Notes: generated by a model not told the origin, from the letters alone. A stretch of 64,000 bases of DNA from Larkinella rosea (GCF_003858635.1 NZ_RQJO01000007.1:249941-313940), one strand, 5' to 3'; counted from the stretch's first letter, positions 42,779-52,581 are shown. Program-made: numbers and translations.

Positions 42779-44334
42779 AAACGATAAACAGAATAGGAAC
42801 CCTGATTGAACGGATAGGACGGAAAAAACGGATTTTAATTTATCTCTTCTTATCCGTTTTATCCGTTTTATCCGTTTCATCCGCGTTCCCATCCAGCCAT
42901 TTCCCCGCCGATACAATCACGGATTATTACGAAGTGGAAACCATTCAGATGCCGAAAGGGCTGACGGCCGAAACCGACGGATTGGCAATCATGCCGGATG
43001 GCCGGATCGTGGCCGGTTTTCACCGGGGCGAAATCATGATCTATAACCCCAAAACGAAGGTCTGGAAGCTTTTTGCCGAAGGAATTCACGATCCATTGGG
43101 CATTATGGCGATCAGCAATAGCGAAATTCTGGTGATGCAGCGCCCCGAACTGACCCGGATAAAAGACACCAACAACGATGGTGTGGCGGATGAATACCTG
43201 ACCGTTACGGATGATTTTGGCCTGTCGGGAAATTATCATGAATTTGCTTTTGGCCCAATTAAAGACAAAAAAGGGAATCTGTACATCGCCCTGAATTGTG
43301 CGTCGAGTGGAGCCGGTATTTTTCCGGAAGTGCGGGGAAAACTGGACACGCTGGGCCGGCCGGGCCGCATGTATTCGGCGGTGCCGTATCGCGGCTGGAT
43401 TATGAAACTAACGCCCGATGGAAAACTGCATCCGTACGCCAGCGGTTTTCGGTCGCCCAACAGCATCGGGTTTGATGCCAACGGAAATCTGTTTGCCGCT
43501 GACAATCAGGGCGACTGGCTGGGAACGAGCAAGTTGTACCATGTGCAGGAAGGAAAGCATTATGGACACCCGGCCAGCCTGCTGTGGAAAGACGGTTTTC
43601 CGCACGTGACGCCAAGCAAGTTGCCCGTTAAAATGCTGGACAGCTTGCGGACCGTCGAAAGTGTGGCATTTCCGCACAGCCGGATCGCAGATTCACCCAC
43701 GCAGCCGGTGCTGGACAATACCGGCGGTAAATTTGGGCCGTTTGCGGGAAAAATGCTGGTCGGCGAGATGAACCATCCGTACCTGGTACGGCTGATGCTC
43801 GAAACCGTCGATGGCCATATCCAGGGGGCCTGTGCGCCATTTCTGGTGGGAAGCGGTTTACAGAAGGGGAATAACCGCCTGGCGTTTGCGGCCGATGGCA
43901 GTCTCTGGATCGGCCAGACCGACCACGGCTGGGCGGGCGACCGGGGCATTCAGCACGTTCGCTGGAAAGGAAAAACCCCGCTGGAACTGGCCGACATGAA
44001 ACTGACGCCGACCGGTTTTGCACTGACATTTACGCAGCCGCTCGATGCCGTTACGGCGAAGCAACTCGCTAATTATCAGTTCCAGCGGTATTATTACGAA
44101 TACCACGAAGCCTATGGTTCGAAGCAGTTCGACGTAAAACCGGTGCCGGTTACCAGTGCCGAACTCTCATCCGATGGCCGAACAGTGACGCTCAAACTGG
44201 CCGAACTGAAAGCCGGATATATCTACGAACTTGAACTCGGTAAACTCCGCTCCACGACCCGGCAAAATCTCCTGAATCACCTGGTTTGCTACACCCTCAA
44301 CCGACTTCAACGAAATACGCAGGCGAATCCATAA
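42775..44334 (+). CDS. Exported beta-propeller (sugar-dehydrogenase-like) protein
   Basis: 519 aa. Propeller blades with NHL/PQQ-dehydrogenase-like repeats (TDGLAIMPDGRIVAGFHRGE, DGKLHPYASGFRSPNSIGFD, KGNNRLAFAADGSLWIGQTD). It ends in a Big/cohesin-like C-terminal domain (about 400-500). No heme-binding CxxCH is seen. It is translationally coupled to the cupredoxin, suggesting a periplasmic redox pair, but the substrate is unknown. The N-terminal 40 residues are encoded by an inverted short-period repeat (42811-42883), and its right arm makes the hydrophobic signal sequence (LFLSVLSVLSVSSAF). Confidence 0.85.
   Translation: MKTINRIGTLIERIGRKKRILIYLFLSVLSVLSVSSAFPSSHFPADTITDYYEVETIQMPKGLTAETDGLAIMPDGRIVAGFHRGEIMIYNPKTKVWKLFAEGIHDPLGIMAISNSEILVMQRPELTRIKDTNNDGVADEYLTVTDDFGLSGNYHEFAFGPIKDKKGNLYIALNCASSGAGIFPEVRGKLDTLGRPGRMYSAVPYRGWIMKLTPDGKLHPYASGFRSPNSIGFDANGNLFAADNQGDWLGTSKLYHVQEGKHYGHPASLLWKDGFPHVTPSKLPVKMLDSLRTVESVAFPHSRIADSPTQPVLDNTGGKFGPFAGKMLVGEMNHPYLVRLMLETVDGHIQGACAPFLVGSGLQKGNNRLAFAADGSLWIGQTDHGWAGDRGIQHVRWKGKTPLELADMKLTPTGFALTFTQPLDAVTAKQLANYQFQRYYYEYHEAYGSKQFDVKPVPVTSAELSSDGRTVTLKLAELKAGYIYELELGKLRSTTRQNLLNHLVCYTLNRLQRNTQANP
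42811..42883. repeat. Inverted short-period repeat inside a coding region (atccgtttt family)
   Basis: The right arm (42851-42883) is four units of about 9 bp of the type ttatccgtt. The left arm (42811-42833: cggataggacgg..cggat) is its imperfect complement. The structure matches the intergenic elements but lies in frame at the 5' end of the propeller gene. Confidence 0.7.
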
Positions 44335-44343
44335 GAAAATCCC

Positions 44344-44351
44344 TACTTTTG
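44344..44351 (+). promoter_or_regulatory. Bacteroidota-type -7 element upstream of leuS
   Basis: TACTTTTG matches TAnnTTTG, 10 bases after the propeller gene stop and 126 bases before leuS. No clear -33 element. If used, the inverted-repeat element at 44367-44454 would be in the leuS leader. Confidence 0.35.
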
Positions 44352-44366
44352 TAAATAAGTTTTGAA

Positions 44367-44454
44367 GTTGTTTCGCAGAGTTGAGCGGAGATTTTAGAGT
44401 GAAGCGGAGCCTCTGATAAACTCTTTTTTACTCTGCTTAACTCTGCGAAACAAT
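44367..44454. repeat. Inverted-repeat element, cgcggagttgagcggagtt family, copy 2
   Basis: Left arm gttgtttcgcagagttgagc.. and right arm ..cttaactctgcgaaacaat pair at the tips and along most of about 40 bp each. The sequence is close to the copies at 14227 and 54239. It occupies the gap between the propeller gene and leuS. Confidence 0.85.
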
Positions 44455-44477
44455 TTTCATTAAAAGCATCAGCTACA

Positions 44478-47285
44478 ATGTCTGAGTACAACCACAAGAA
44501 GATTGAAGAAAAATGGCGGGCGTTCTGGGAAAAGAACCACACCTTTCGCACCGAAAACGATCCTTCTAAACCCAAATATTATATTCTCGACATGTTTCCG
44601 TATCCCTCCGGAGCCGGTTTGCACGTCGGGCACCCGCTGGGCTACATTGCTTCCGATATTGTTACCCGCTACAAACGACTGAAAGGTTTCAACGTGCTGC
44701 ACCCGATGGGTTTCGACTCGTTCGGGCTTCCCGCCGAACAATACGCCATTCAAACCGGTCAGCACCCGGCCATTACGACCGAACAAAACATTGCCCGTTA
44801 CATCGAGCAATTGAAAAATATTGGATTCAGCTTCGACTGGAACCGCGAAGTCCGCACGTCCGAGCCGAATTTTTACAAATGGACGCAATGGATTTTTATG
44901 GAATTATTCCGCAGCTGGTACAACAAAGAAACCGACAAAGCGGAACCGATTGAAACTCTGATCGCCAAATTTGAAACCGCTGGTACGCAGGGTATTCAGG
45001 CCGTTTCGGACGAAGACGCTTCGCATTTTGCCGCTGAGGAATGGAAAGCTAAATCAGATCGCGAGCAATACGAAATTACCCTGAAATACCGCCTGACGTA
45101 CGTGGCTGACGCGGTGGTGAACTGGTGCGCGGCTTTGGGAACGGTTTTGGCGAATGACGAAGTAAAAGACGGCGTTTCGGAGCGGGGCGGTTATCCGGTC
45201 GAGCAGAAACTAATGCGCCAGTGGATGATGCGGATTACGGCCTATGCCGACCGCCTGTTGCAGGGACTTGACACCGTCGACTGGTCGGATTCGCTGAAAG
45301 AACAACAACGCAACTGGATCGGCAAGTCGACCGGCGCGGAAGTCAGTTTTCAGATTGAACACCGCGTTGAACACATCAAAGTTTTTACAACCCGGCTGGA
45401 CACCATCTTTGGCGTGTCGTTTATGGTGTTGGCACCGGAACACGAACTGGTGGCGGAACTGACCACATTGGCGCAAAAACCGGAGGTCGATGCCTACGTG
45501 ACAGCGGCCAAAATGCGCTCCGAACGCGACCGGATGGCGGATGCCAAAACCGTATCGGGCGTTTTTACCGGCAGTTACTGCATCAATCCGTTCAATGGCG
45601 AACGCGTGCCGATTTTCCTGGCCGATTACGTGCTGGCGGGCTACGGAACCGGGGCCGTGATGGCTGTTCCATCGGGCGACCAGCGCGACTGGGCGTTTGC
45701 CAAACACTTCGATTTGCCGATCATTCCCATTCTGGATGCGCAGAAAGAGATTGATAAACAGGCCGATAACACCAAAGAAGGTCGGTATATCAACTCCGGA
45801 ATCATCGACGGACTGACGTATCAGGAAGCGTTGCCGGTGTTGGTTCAGTTTCTGGAACAACACGGCATTGGAAAAGCCAAGATCAATTTTCGGATGCGCG
45901 ATGCGGTTTTTAGCCGCCAGCGGTATTGGGGTGAACCCGTTCCCGTTTACTTTAAAGACGGATTACCGCATTTACTGGAGGAATCCGAATTGCCGGTGGA
46001 ACTACCGGCAGTGGACAAATACTTACCAACCGAAACCGGCGAACCGCCGTTGGCGCGCGCCGAAGGCTGGAAGTATAAAGATGAATATGAGTATGAATTG
46101 AGCACCATGCCCGGCTGGGCGGGTTCGAGCTGGTATTGGTACCGCTACATGGACCCGCAAAACGAAAGTGAGTTTGCGGATGCCAAAGCCATCGACTACT
46201 GGCGCGATGTGGATTTGTACGTGGGCGGTTCCGAACACGCAACGGGTCACTTGCTCTACAGCCGGTTCTGGAACAAATTCATGAAAGACCGGGGCTTTGT
46301 ACCGGAAGAAGAACCGTTTAAGAAATTGGTGAATCAGGGAATGATTCAAGGGAGGTCTAATATCGTGTATCGATTGAAGTCGTCCGAAGGCGAAGGAAAA
46401 CCACCGGTTTTTGTTTCATTGGGTTTAAAAAGTAATTATGAAACAACGGAACTTCATGTTGATGTGAATATCGTTGAAAATGATATTTTGGACATTGAAG
46501 CCTTCAAAAACTGGTTGCCGGATTTTGCGCAGTCGGAATTCATTCTTGAGAATGGGAAGTACGTTTGCGGGCATATGGTGGAGAAAATGTCGAAGCGGTA
46601 TTTCAACGTCGTCAATCCCGATACGATTGTGGAACGCTACGGCGCGGATACCCTGCGGTTGTACGAAATGTTCCTCGGCCCGCTGACGGATGCCAAACCG
46701 TGGAATACGAACGGCATTGACGGAGTTTACCGGTTTTTGAAGAAATTCTGGCGGTTATTTTACGAAGAACCGACCGAAACCCGGCCCGGCCGCTGGCTGG
46801 TAACGGACGAAAAGCCGACACCGGCCGAGTTGAAAGTCCTGCACAAAACGATTCGGAAAGTAGCGGAAGATATTGAAAATCTGTCGTTCAACACGTCCGT
46901 GAGTGCCTTCATGGTGTGCGTCAACGAACTGACGGCGTTGAAGTGCAACAAAAAGGCGGTTTTACAGGACCTGGTGGTGATTCTGGCCCCGTTTGCGCCC
47001 CACATTACAGAAGAACTCTGGGCGGCTATGGGCAACCAGCCCGGCACGCTGAGTTACGCCGAATTCCCGGTTTTCAACGCGGCTTTTCTGGTGGAAGACA
47101 CCATTGAATACCCGGTGCAAATCAACGGAAAGATGCGGACGACCTTGGTGTTTCCGGCCGATACCGTGGCCTCGGAGATCGAAAAAGAAGTGCTGGTAAA
47201 CGCGACGGTTTTGAAGTGGCTGGAAGGAAAAACGCCGAAAAAAATAGTGGTTGTGCCGAAACGGATTGTGAACGTGGTGATTTGA
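44478..47285 (+). CDS. leuS: Leucine--tRNA ligase
   Basis: 935 aa class I aminoacyl-tRNA synthetase. HIGH-type motif [14 protein letters not shown] (about 49-62), [12 protein letters not shown], connective-peptide editing domain (about 230-440; ARDRD-type block replaced by [18 protein letters not shown]), [17 protein letters not shown], and KMSKS-type motif [17 protein letters not shown]. An insertion before KMSKR (about 625-690, [20 protein letters not shown]) is usual in Bacteroidota enzymes. Cytoplasmic and essential. A -7 element and an inverted repeat lie in front of it. Confidence 0.98.
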   Translation: MSEYNHKKIEEKWRAFWEKNHTFRTENDPSKPKYYILDMFPYPSGAGLHVGHPLGYIASDIVTRYKRLKGFNVLHPMGFDSFGLPAEQYAIQTGQHPAITTEQNIARYIEQLKNIGFSFDWNREVRTSEPNFYKWTQWIFMELFRSWYNKETDKAEPIETLIAKFETAGTQGIQAVSDEDASHFAAEEWKAKSDREQYEITLKYRLTYVADAVVNWCAALGTVLANDEVKDGVSERGGYPVEQKLMRQWMMRITAYADRLLQGLDTVDWSDSLKEQQRNWIGKSTGAEVSFQIEHRVEHIKVFTTRLDTIFGVSFMVLAPEHELVAELTTLAQKPEVDAYVTAAKMRSERDRMADAKTVSGVFTGSYCINPFNGERVPIFLADYVLAGYGTGAVMAVPSGDQRDWAFAKHFDLPIIPILDAQKEIDKQADNTKEGRYINSGIIDGLTYQEALPVLVQFLEQHGIGKAKINFRMRDAVFSRQRYWGEPVPVYFKDGLPHLLEESELPVELPAVDKYLPTETGEPPLARAEGWKYKDEYEYELSTMPGWAGSSWYWYRYMDPQNESEFADAKAIDYWRDVDLYVGGSEHATGHLLYSRFWNKFMKDRGFVPEEEPFKKLVNQGMIQGRSNIVYRLKSSEGEGKPPVFVSLGLKSNYETTELHVDVNIVENDILDIEAFKNWLPDFAQSEFILENGKYVCGHMVEKMSKRYFNVVNPDTIVERYGADTLRLYEMFLGPLTDAKPWNTNGIDGVYRFLKKFWRLFYEEPTETRPGRWLVTDEKPTPAELKVLHKTIRKVAEDIENLSFNTSVSAFMVCVNELTALKCNKKAVLQDLVVILAPFAPHITEELWAAMGNQPGTLSYAEFPVFNAAFLVEDTIEYPVQINGKMRTTLVFPADTVASEIEKEVLVNATVLKWLEGKTPKKIVVVPKRIVNVVI

Positions 47286-47299
47286 GAATAGGCTTCAAC

Positions 47300-47348
47300 C
47301 GCTGTCAGGGTCTTCGACCGCTGACAGGGTTTCAGTGCCCTGACAGCG
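47300..47348. repeat. Three-armed cgctg(a/t)caggg element
   Basis: cgctgtcaggg (47300-47310), cgctgacaggg (47319-47329) and ccctgacagcg (47338-47348). The third is the exact complement of the first and pairs with the second with one mismatch, so two alternative hairpins are possible. It lies 14 bases after the leuS stop. The same 11-mer occurs in the hairpin at 21161-21214. Confidence 0.7.
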
Positions 47349-47387
47349 ATTAATTGCAGGAATATCAAATGAAAAACGCTGTTTAGT

Positions 47388-48188
47388 ATGACGCTCGACG
47401 CACCCATCCACTCCGGCGAAACCGTCCGGATTCTGACCTATAACCTCAACGGTATCCGGTCGGCCCTGAGTAAGGGCCTGATCGAATGGTTGTCGCAAAA
47501 TCCGTTCGATATTCTCTGCTTTCAGGAAGTAAAAGCCACGCATGATGTGGTCGATCTGCTGCCATTCGAAGCACTGGGCTATAAATACCACTGGCATGCG
47601 GCCGAGAAAAAGGGCTACAGTGGCGTGGCGACATTTTCCAAAATTGCACCCGATCAGGTCGTGATGGGCTGCGGCATTCCGGCGTATGATTGTGAAGGCC
47701 GGATTCTGCGCACCGATTTTGGCGACCTGACCCTGTTGAACTGCTACTTTCCGTCGGGAACGACCGGCGAAATCCGCCAAACCGTTAAGATGCAGTTTCT
47801 GAATGATTTTTTCAATTACGTTCAGGAACTCCGCAAAAACCGCCCGAATGTGGTGGTCGTGGGTGATTACAACATTGCGCACACCCCGATCGACATTCAT
47901 GACCCCGTTCGAAACAAAACCTCCTCCGGTTTTTTGCCGGAAGAGCGCGAATGGCTGACGAAGTGGTTCGACAGCGGGTTTGTGGATTCGTACCGGTTCA
48001 AAAACCCGGGAAAAGTAGAATACAGCTGGTGGAGTTTCCGGGCCGGGTCGCGCTCGACCAACAAAGGCTGGCGGATCGACTACATTTCTGTCAGCGAACC
48101 TTTTAAAGACCGGATTGTGGCCGCCGGTCACCGAACGGATGCCGTTCATTCCGACCACGGGCCGGTCTGGGCCGAGGTCCTGCTGTAA
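47388..48188 (+). CDS. xth: Exodeoxyribonuclease III (AP endonuclease)
   Basis: 266 aa, exonuclease III / AP endonuclease family used in base excision repair. Motifs: RILTYNLNGIRSALSKGL, catalytic Glu in LCFQEVKA, YSGVATFSK, VVVVGDYNIAHTPIDIHDP (Asp and Asn), RIDYISVSEPF and the final HSDHGPV (Asp-His). Nearest in type to the ExoA/Xth of Bacteroidota. Cytoplasmic. It is on the same strand as leuS, 102 bp downstream. Confidence 0.95.
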   Translation: MTLDAPIHSGETVRILTYNLNGIRSALSKGLIEWLSQNPFDILCFQEVKATHDVVDLLPFEALGYKYHWHAAEKKGYSGVATFSKIAPDQVVMGCGIPAYDCEGRILRTDFGDLTLLNCYFPSGTTGEIRQTVKMQFLNDFFNYVQELRKNRPNVVVVGDYNIAHTPIDIHDPVRNKTSSGFLPEEREWLTKWFDSGFVDSYRFKNPGKVEYSWWSFRAGSRSTNKGWRIDYISVSEPFKDRIVAAGHRTDAVHSDHGPVWAEVLL

Positions 48189-48234
48189 GGAATTGATTCT
48201 TTTTGTCGTAAATTAGGTTAAAAATCAAGTTGCT

Positions 48235-48672
48235 ATGAAACGGAACTGGGATGAACTAACCGCAACCTCATATACCGATACGGTGGCAGAACTTCAGGCA
48301 ACACTGGAGGAAAAGGATTACGAACAGGTAGCCGAGGGCTTACAGACGTTATTCAGTAGCATATCACAGGAATTGAAGAGGGCGCTGCGAAGTCAGCTTT
48401 CGCGCTTGATGATGCACATCATAAAATGGAAAATCCAGCCGGAAAAGCGATCGGGAAGCTGGGCCGTTTCCATTCTGGATGCGCGCGAAAATATTGAGGA
48501 GATTATGGCTGAAAAACCCAGTCTGAATCAGCAATACCTGGCCGAAATCTGGGAGAAGACGTTCGCGCAGGCAACCCGCAAAGCAGAAGAGGAAACCCAA
48601 CAGAGTTCAAAACTGGACCGACTAACGTGGCAGGAGGTTTTTGACGATGAATATTCCATTTTAAAGAAATAA
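48235..48672 (+). CDS. DUF29 family protein
   Basis: 145 aa, the usual length for DUF29. The family signature is clear in the central part (SQELKRALRSQLSRLMMHIIKWKIQPEKRSGSW, then ENIEEIMAEKPSLNQQYLAEIWEKTF and ATRKAEEET). DUF29 proteins are all-helical, of unknown function, and best known from cyanobacteria and some proteobacteria. They often occur in many copies and are spread by transfer. One copy is seen here, between xth and pnuC on the plus strand. It may therefore be acquired. Confidence 0.85.
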   Translation: MKRNWDELTATSYTDTVAELQATLEEKDYEQVAEGLQTLFSSISQELKRALRSQLSRLMMHIIKWKIQPEKRSGSWAVSILDARENIEEIMAEKPSLNQQYLAEIWEKTFAQATRKAEEETQQSSKLDRLTWQEVFDDEYSILKK

Positions 48673-48720
48673 CCTTTCGGTGCAGGAATGGCCACGGCGG
48701 TTTTGGCTATTCGTTTGGTA

Positions 48721-49386
48721 ATGAACATTTTCGATATTAACAGCATTTTTTTTACGGTTCTTGGTTACCCGATGAGCTACCTGGAGTTCTTCGGAACGGT
48801 AACGGGAGCGGTGGCAACCTGGTTGTCGGCGCGGGCGCACATTGTCAGCTGGCCGGTCGGGATGGTGAGTGTGGTCCTGTTTGTCTTTCTTTTCTATCAG
48901 ATTCAACTTTATCCCGACATGTTTTTGCAGGTGTTTTTTTTCGTCACCAACGCGTTGGGCTGGTGGCAATGGACGCACCCCAAAACCGGTGAGGAAGACC
49001 GTCGGAATGAATTAAAAATCACTCCTTTATCGGCGCAAAACTTCTGGTTGCTGATGGGCGTAGGAGCAGTGGCAACAGTACTTTTTGGGGCCATTGCCCA
49101 GAACCTGCACGAATGGTTTCCGGTGATGTTTAGCTTACCGAGTGCCTACCCGTATCTTGATTCGTTTACGTCCGTCATGAGCATTATTGCCACGTTTCTA
49201 TTGATTCGGAAGAAGCTCGAATGCTGGTACGTCTGGCTGCTCGTCGACCTGATCAGTACCTATATGTACTTTACCAAAGGCGTCAAAGTACTGGGCATCG
49301 AATACGGTTTTTATTGTCTGATTGCCTTTGTCGGAGCCTGGCACTGGACCCGCGAATACCGCAGCTATACTCCAACGGCGGCATGA
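48721..49386 (+). CDS. pnuC: Nicotinamide riboside transporter
   Basis: 221 aa from ATG 48721 (MNIFDINSIFF); a frame from 48688 adds 11 unlikely residues. Seven hydrophobic segments. PnuC motifs SWPVGMVSVVLFVFLFYQ and FVTNALGWWQWTHP, plus WYVWLLVDLISTYMYFTKG in the C-terminal half. Facilitates uptake of nicotinamide riboside, which the next gene phosphorylates and converts to NAD. The stop overlaps the nadR start (ATGA), a strong sign of joint expression. Inner membrane. Confidence 0.94.
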   Translation: MNIFDINSIFFTVLGYPMSYLEFFGTVTGAVATWLSARAHIVSWPVGMVSVVLFVFLFYQIQLYPDMFLQVFFFVTNALGWWQWTHPKTGEEDRRNELKITPLSAQNFWLLMGVGAVATVLFGAIAQNLHEWFPVMFSLPSAYPYLDSFTSVMSIIATFLLIRKKLECWYVWLLVDLISTYMYFTKGVKVLGIEYGFYCLIAFVGAWHWTREYRSYTPTAA

Positions 49387-50348
49387 AAAAAGGGCTGCTT
49401 TTCGGGAAATTCATGCCGGTTCATCAGGGCCATATCGCGCTGATTGAGTTTGCTGCGGCCCAATGCGACCACCTGATTGTTTCGATGAACTGCACGCCGA
49501 ATGATCCCATTGATCCCATAAAGCGGATGGAATGGTTGCGGGCGTTGTTCGGTCACCGGTCGAATATGGAGTTGGTAGCGGTTCTCGATGATTTTTCGGA
49601 CGATAATTTGCCGTTGTGGGAGGCCACGAAACGCTGGAGCGATTTTATCAAGCATCGCTTTCCGGATATCGACGGTTTTTTCTGTTCCGAACCGTATGGC
49701 GAGCCTTTATCGCAGCACCTCGGATTGCCCTGCATCTGGTTCGATCCGGAACGAAAGCAGGTCCCGGTTTCGGCAACGCTCATTCGACAGCACCCGGCGC
49801 TGTATTGGGACTTTATTCCCGCCGTTGTAAAACCGTATTTTGTGAAGAAAATCTGTTTGTATGGGCCCGAAAGTGTGGGGAAAACCACGCTGGCCGAGCA
49901 GTTAGCCCAACATTACAAAACCGTCTTTGTTCACGAAGTGGCCCGCGATCTGATCACGTCCAACGACCTGACGCCCGATGATTACATTCAGATTGGTCAC
50001 GCCCAGACCCAGGCGGTTTTGAAAGCTGCGGCATCTGCCAATCGTTTGCTGATTTGTGATACGGATCTGATTACAACCGAGTTATACGCCGATCATTACC
50101 TGAACGAAGTGCCACCGGTTTTGTATGAACTGGAAAAGCAGGTGGTTTATGACCGGTATTTTCTGCTCAACATTGATGTGCCCTGGGTGGCCGACGGCCT
50201 GCGCGACCTGGGTCACCGCCGGGAAGAAATGTACCAGCGCTTCAAAACCGCTCTTGACCAGCGAAACATTGCCTACATCGACGTGTCGGGCGATTGGGAC
50301 CAGCGCTGGACGACGGTAACCGGGGAAATCGACCGGTTGTTAGCTTAA
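49383..50348 (+). CDS. nadR: NadR-like bifunctional NMN adenylyltransferase / ribosylnicotinamide kinase
   Basis: 321 aa from ATG 49383; upstream frame to 49221 overlaps pnuC and is ignored. The N-terminal nucleotidyltransferase (about 1-150) begins KGLLFGKFMPVHQGHIALIE with the HxGH motif. The C-terminal kinase (about 160-320) has Walker A YGPESVGKTTLAEQLA, ARDLI and LLICDTDLITTELYA. It lacks the N-terminal DNA-binding domain of E. coli NadR, so it is an enzyme rather than a repressor. Coupled to pnuC, it completes salvage of nicotinamide riboside to NAD. Confidence 0.93.
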   Translation: MKKGLLFGKFMPVHQGHIALIEFAAAQCDHLIVSMNCTPNDPIDPIKRMEWLRALFGHRSNMELVAVLDDFSDDNLPLWEATKRWSDFIKHRFPDIDGFFCSEPYGEPLSQHLGLPCIWFDPERKQVPVSATLIRQHPALYWDFIPAVVKPYFVKKICLYGPESVGKTTLAEQLAQHYKTVFVHEVARDLITSNDLTPDDYIQIGHAQTQAVLKAAASANRLLICDTDLITTELYADHYLNEVPPVLYELEKQVVYDRYFLLNIDVPWVADGLRDLGHRREEMYQRFKTALDQRNIAYIDVSGDWDQRWTTVTGEIDRLLA

Positions 50349-50954
50349 TTTCAGACTGTCGGCCAGTTTAAAAACCTCCTTCAAACATTTCGCCGTCAAC
50401 ACCGCATCTTCCAGCGCATTGTGGTGTTCCGATTCGCGTTCGAAGCCGAAATGTCCGGCCACCTCTTTTAGACTCAGCCGTTGCGGAACCGGTTTTCCGT
50501 TCTTTTTCAGAATCCGGAACGAAAAATAGCTCAGCGTGTGCAAATCGACCAGTGTTCGCGAATACGGCCATTTGAGTTTCTCCAGCCGGTAGGCTTCTTT
50601 CAGGAAATTGATGTCATTGATCACGCTCTGGCCGCAGATAATCACGTCGCGTAAATACGGATTGTTGTCGGTCGTTTTTTGCGTTTTCTGAATACCCAAC
50701 TGTTTGATGATCCACTCTTCCAGTTCGGGCAGCACGTCGTAGATCATCGGCGCATCTTCCAGATCAGCCAATGACAGGTTGTGAATTTTCTCGGACGAAC
50801 TGGAAAACGCATCTTCGTTTTCGGGGTAAACATTGGTCAGGTACTGCCCTTTTTCAACCCAGTTATCGTCGAAAAGCACGGCACCGACCTGAATAATTTC
50901 GTTCCAATCCGGCTCCGGGCCGGTCATTTCGAGGTCAAGGACTAGGAAGGGCAT
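50340..50954 (-). CDS. DnaQ-like DEDDh 3'-5' exonuclease
   Basis: 204 aa. Exo I VLDLEMTGPEP (Asp7, Glu9), Exo II region VIICGQSVINDINFLKEAY, and Exo III HHNALEDAVLTAKCL (His and Asp) fit the RNase T/DnaQ DEDDh superfamily. It is a free-standing nuclease, not linked to a polymerase, so it could act in RNA turnover or DNA repair. It is convergent with nadR, with a 9 bp overlap of the two 3' ends. Divergent from fumC. Cytoplasmic. Confidence 0.9.
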   Translation of the reverse strand: MPFLVLDLEMTGPEPDWNEIIQVGAVLFDDNWVEKGQYLTNVYPENEDAFSSSSEKIHNLSLADLEDAPMIYDVLPELEEWIIKQLGIQKTQKTTDNNPYLRDVIICGQSVINDINFLKEAYRLEKLKWPYSRTLVDLHTLSYFSFRILKKNGKPVPQRLSLKEVAGHFGFERESEHHNALEDAVLTAKCLKEVFKLADSLKLS

Positions 50955-51062
50955 AATGTTTAATGGAATAGAAATAGAGACAATTTGAGAGAATCGGTTC
51001 GATCATTTACAAACAGTTTGACAAATATATCATTTTGTTATCCACCATACAGACCTGTGTTC

Positions 51063-51070
51063 TACCTTTG
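51063..51070 (+). promoter_or_regulatory. Bacteroidota-type -7 element for fumC
   Basis: TACCTTTG matches TAnnTTTG, 66 bp before the ATG at 51137. A TTTTG at 51033-51037 lies slightly farther upstream than the usual -33 spacing. It supports the internal start over the longer frame beginning at 51035. Confidence 0.5.
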
Positions 51071-51136
51071 CCCCGGAAGCGCCGGCCAAACTCTCCGGCA
51101 CCTTTTGTCTCAAGTCTAACGTCTATTATCTCCCAA

Positions 51137-52540
51137 ATGGAATACCGGATTGAAAAAGACACGATGGGCCAGGTTCAGGTACCGGCCAATGTGTACTGGG
51201 GCGCTCAAACCCAGCGTTCGATTGAAAATTTCAAAATCGCTCAGGACATCAATAAAATGCCCCGCGAGATTGTCCGGGCGTTTGCGTACCTGAAAAAAGC
51301 CGCGGCCCTCACCAACCTCGACGCGGGCGTGCTGTCGCCGGAAAAAACCGCCCTGATCGGTCAGGCCTGTGATGAAATTCTGGACGGCAAACTGGATGAT
51401 CAGTTTCCGCTGGTGGTCTGGCAAACCGGTTCCGGCACGCAGTCGAACATGAACGTCAACGAGGTGGTGGCCTACCGCGCGCATGTCTTGCAGGGCGGCC
51501 AGTTGACCGACGAAAAGAAAGCGCTGCATCCGAACGATGACGTCAACAAATCGCAATCATCGAACGACACCTTTCCGACGGCCATGCACATTGCGGCTTG
51601 TAAAATTCTGGTTGAAGTCACGATTCCCGGAATTGAAAAACTGCGGGACACGCTGGATGCCAAGGCGAAAGAGTTTAAAAATGTCGTTAAAATTGGCCGG
51701 ACGCACTTCATGGATGCCACGCCCTTGACGGTGGGGCAGGAGTTTTCGGGGTATGTTTCCCAGTTGACGCACGGATTGCGAGCCATTAAAAATACCCTAG
51801 CGCACCTGAGCGAACTCGCCCTGGGCGGAACCGCCGTTGGAACGGGCATCAATACGCCACCGAATTATTCCGAAAACGTCGCCAAACACATCGCCAGCCT
51901 GACCGGTCTGCCATTTGTTACCGCCGAAAATAAATTCGAAGCCTTAGCCGCCCACGATGCAATTGTGGAAGCCCACGGTGCCTTGAAAACCGTTGCCGCC
52001 AGCCTGATGAAAATTGGGAACGATGTTCGGATGTTGTCGTCGGGACCACGCGCCGGGATTGGCGAGATCTTCATTCCCGACAACGAACCCGGTTCGTCGA
52101 TCATGCCGGGAAAAGTGAACCCGACCCAGTGCGAAGCCATGACGATGGTGGCCGCGCAGGTGTTTGGCAACGACGTTGCCATCAACGTTGGCGGGGCGAT
52201 GGGCCATTTTGAACTGAATGTGTTCAAACCGGTGATGATCTACAACTTCCTGCATTCGGCCCGGCTGATCGGGGATGTTTGCGTTTCGTTCAACGACAAA
52301 TGCGCCGTTGGCATTCGCCCGATTGAAGAAAATATCCGGAAACACGTCAACAATTCGCTGATGCTGGTAACGGCCCTAAATACTAAAATCGGGTATTACA
52401 AAGCCGCCGAAATTGCCCAAACCGCCCACCGCGAAGGAAGTACACTGAAAGAAACCGCCGTAAAATTAGGCTATTTGACCGAAGCTGAATTTGACGAGTG
52501 GGTAAAACCGGAAGATATGGTGGGCACGATTGACGTCTAA
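51137..52540 (+). CDS. fumC: Fumarate hydratase class II
   Basis: 467 aa from ATG 51137 ([11 protein letters not shown]), matching the length of E. coli FumC. The 34 extra codons upstream are spurious and contain the promoter. It interconverts fumarate and malate in the TCA cycle. Motifs: [52 protein letters not shown] and the superfamily signature [15 protein letters not shown]. No iron-sulfur cluster. Plus strand and probably monocistronic: it has its own -7 element, and a hairpin lies at 52582-52618. Confidence 0.97.
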   Translation: MEYRIEKDTMGQVQVPANVYWGAQTQRSIENFKIAQDINKMPREIVRAFAYLKKAAALTNLDAGVLSPEKTALIGQACDEILDGKLDDQFPLVVWQTGSGTQSNMNVNEVVAYRAHVLQGGQLTDEKKALHPNDDVNKSQSSNDTFPTAMHIAACKILVEVTIPGIEKLRDTLDAKAKEFKNVVKIGRTHFMDATPLTVGQEFSGYVSQLTHGLRAIKNTLAHLSELALGGTAVGTGINTPPNYSENVAKHIASLTGLPFVTAENKFEALAAHDAIVEAHGALKTVAASLMKIGNDVRMLSSGPRAGIGEIFIPDNEPGSSIMPGKVNPTQCEAMTMVAAQVFGNDVAINVGGAMGHFELNVFKPVMIYNFLHSARLIGDVCVSFNDKCAVGIRPIEENIRKHVNNSLMLVTALNTKIGYYKAAEIAQTAHREGSTLKETAVKLGYLTEAEFDEWVKPEDMVGTIDV

Positions 52541-52581
52541 TAGCTCGACGAAGCATTAGTTCTTCCGCACTTATTTTAAGA

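Noticed and set aside
42389-42916. Minus-strand frame of 175 aa over the cupredoxin-propeller junction
   Set aside because: It lies opposite two strongly supported coding regions. Its odd basic repeats are only the complement of the ttatccgtt repeat.
47295-48158. Minus-strand frame of 287 aa opposite xth
   Set aside because: ExoIII on the plus strand has all catalytic motifs. The opposite frame has none and is a codon-bias shadow.
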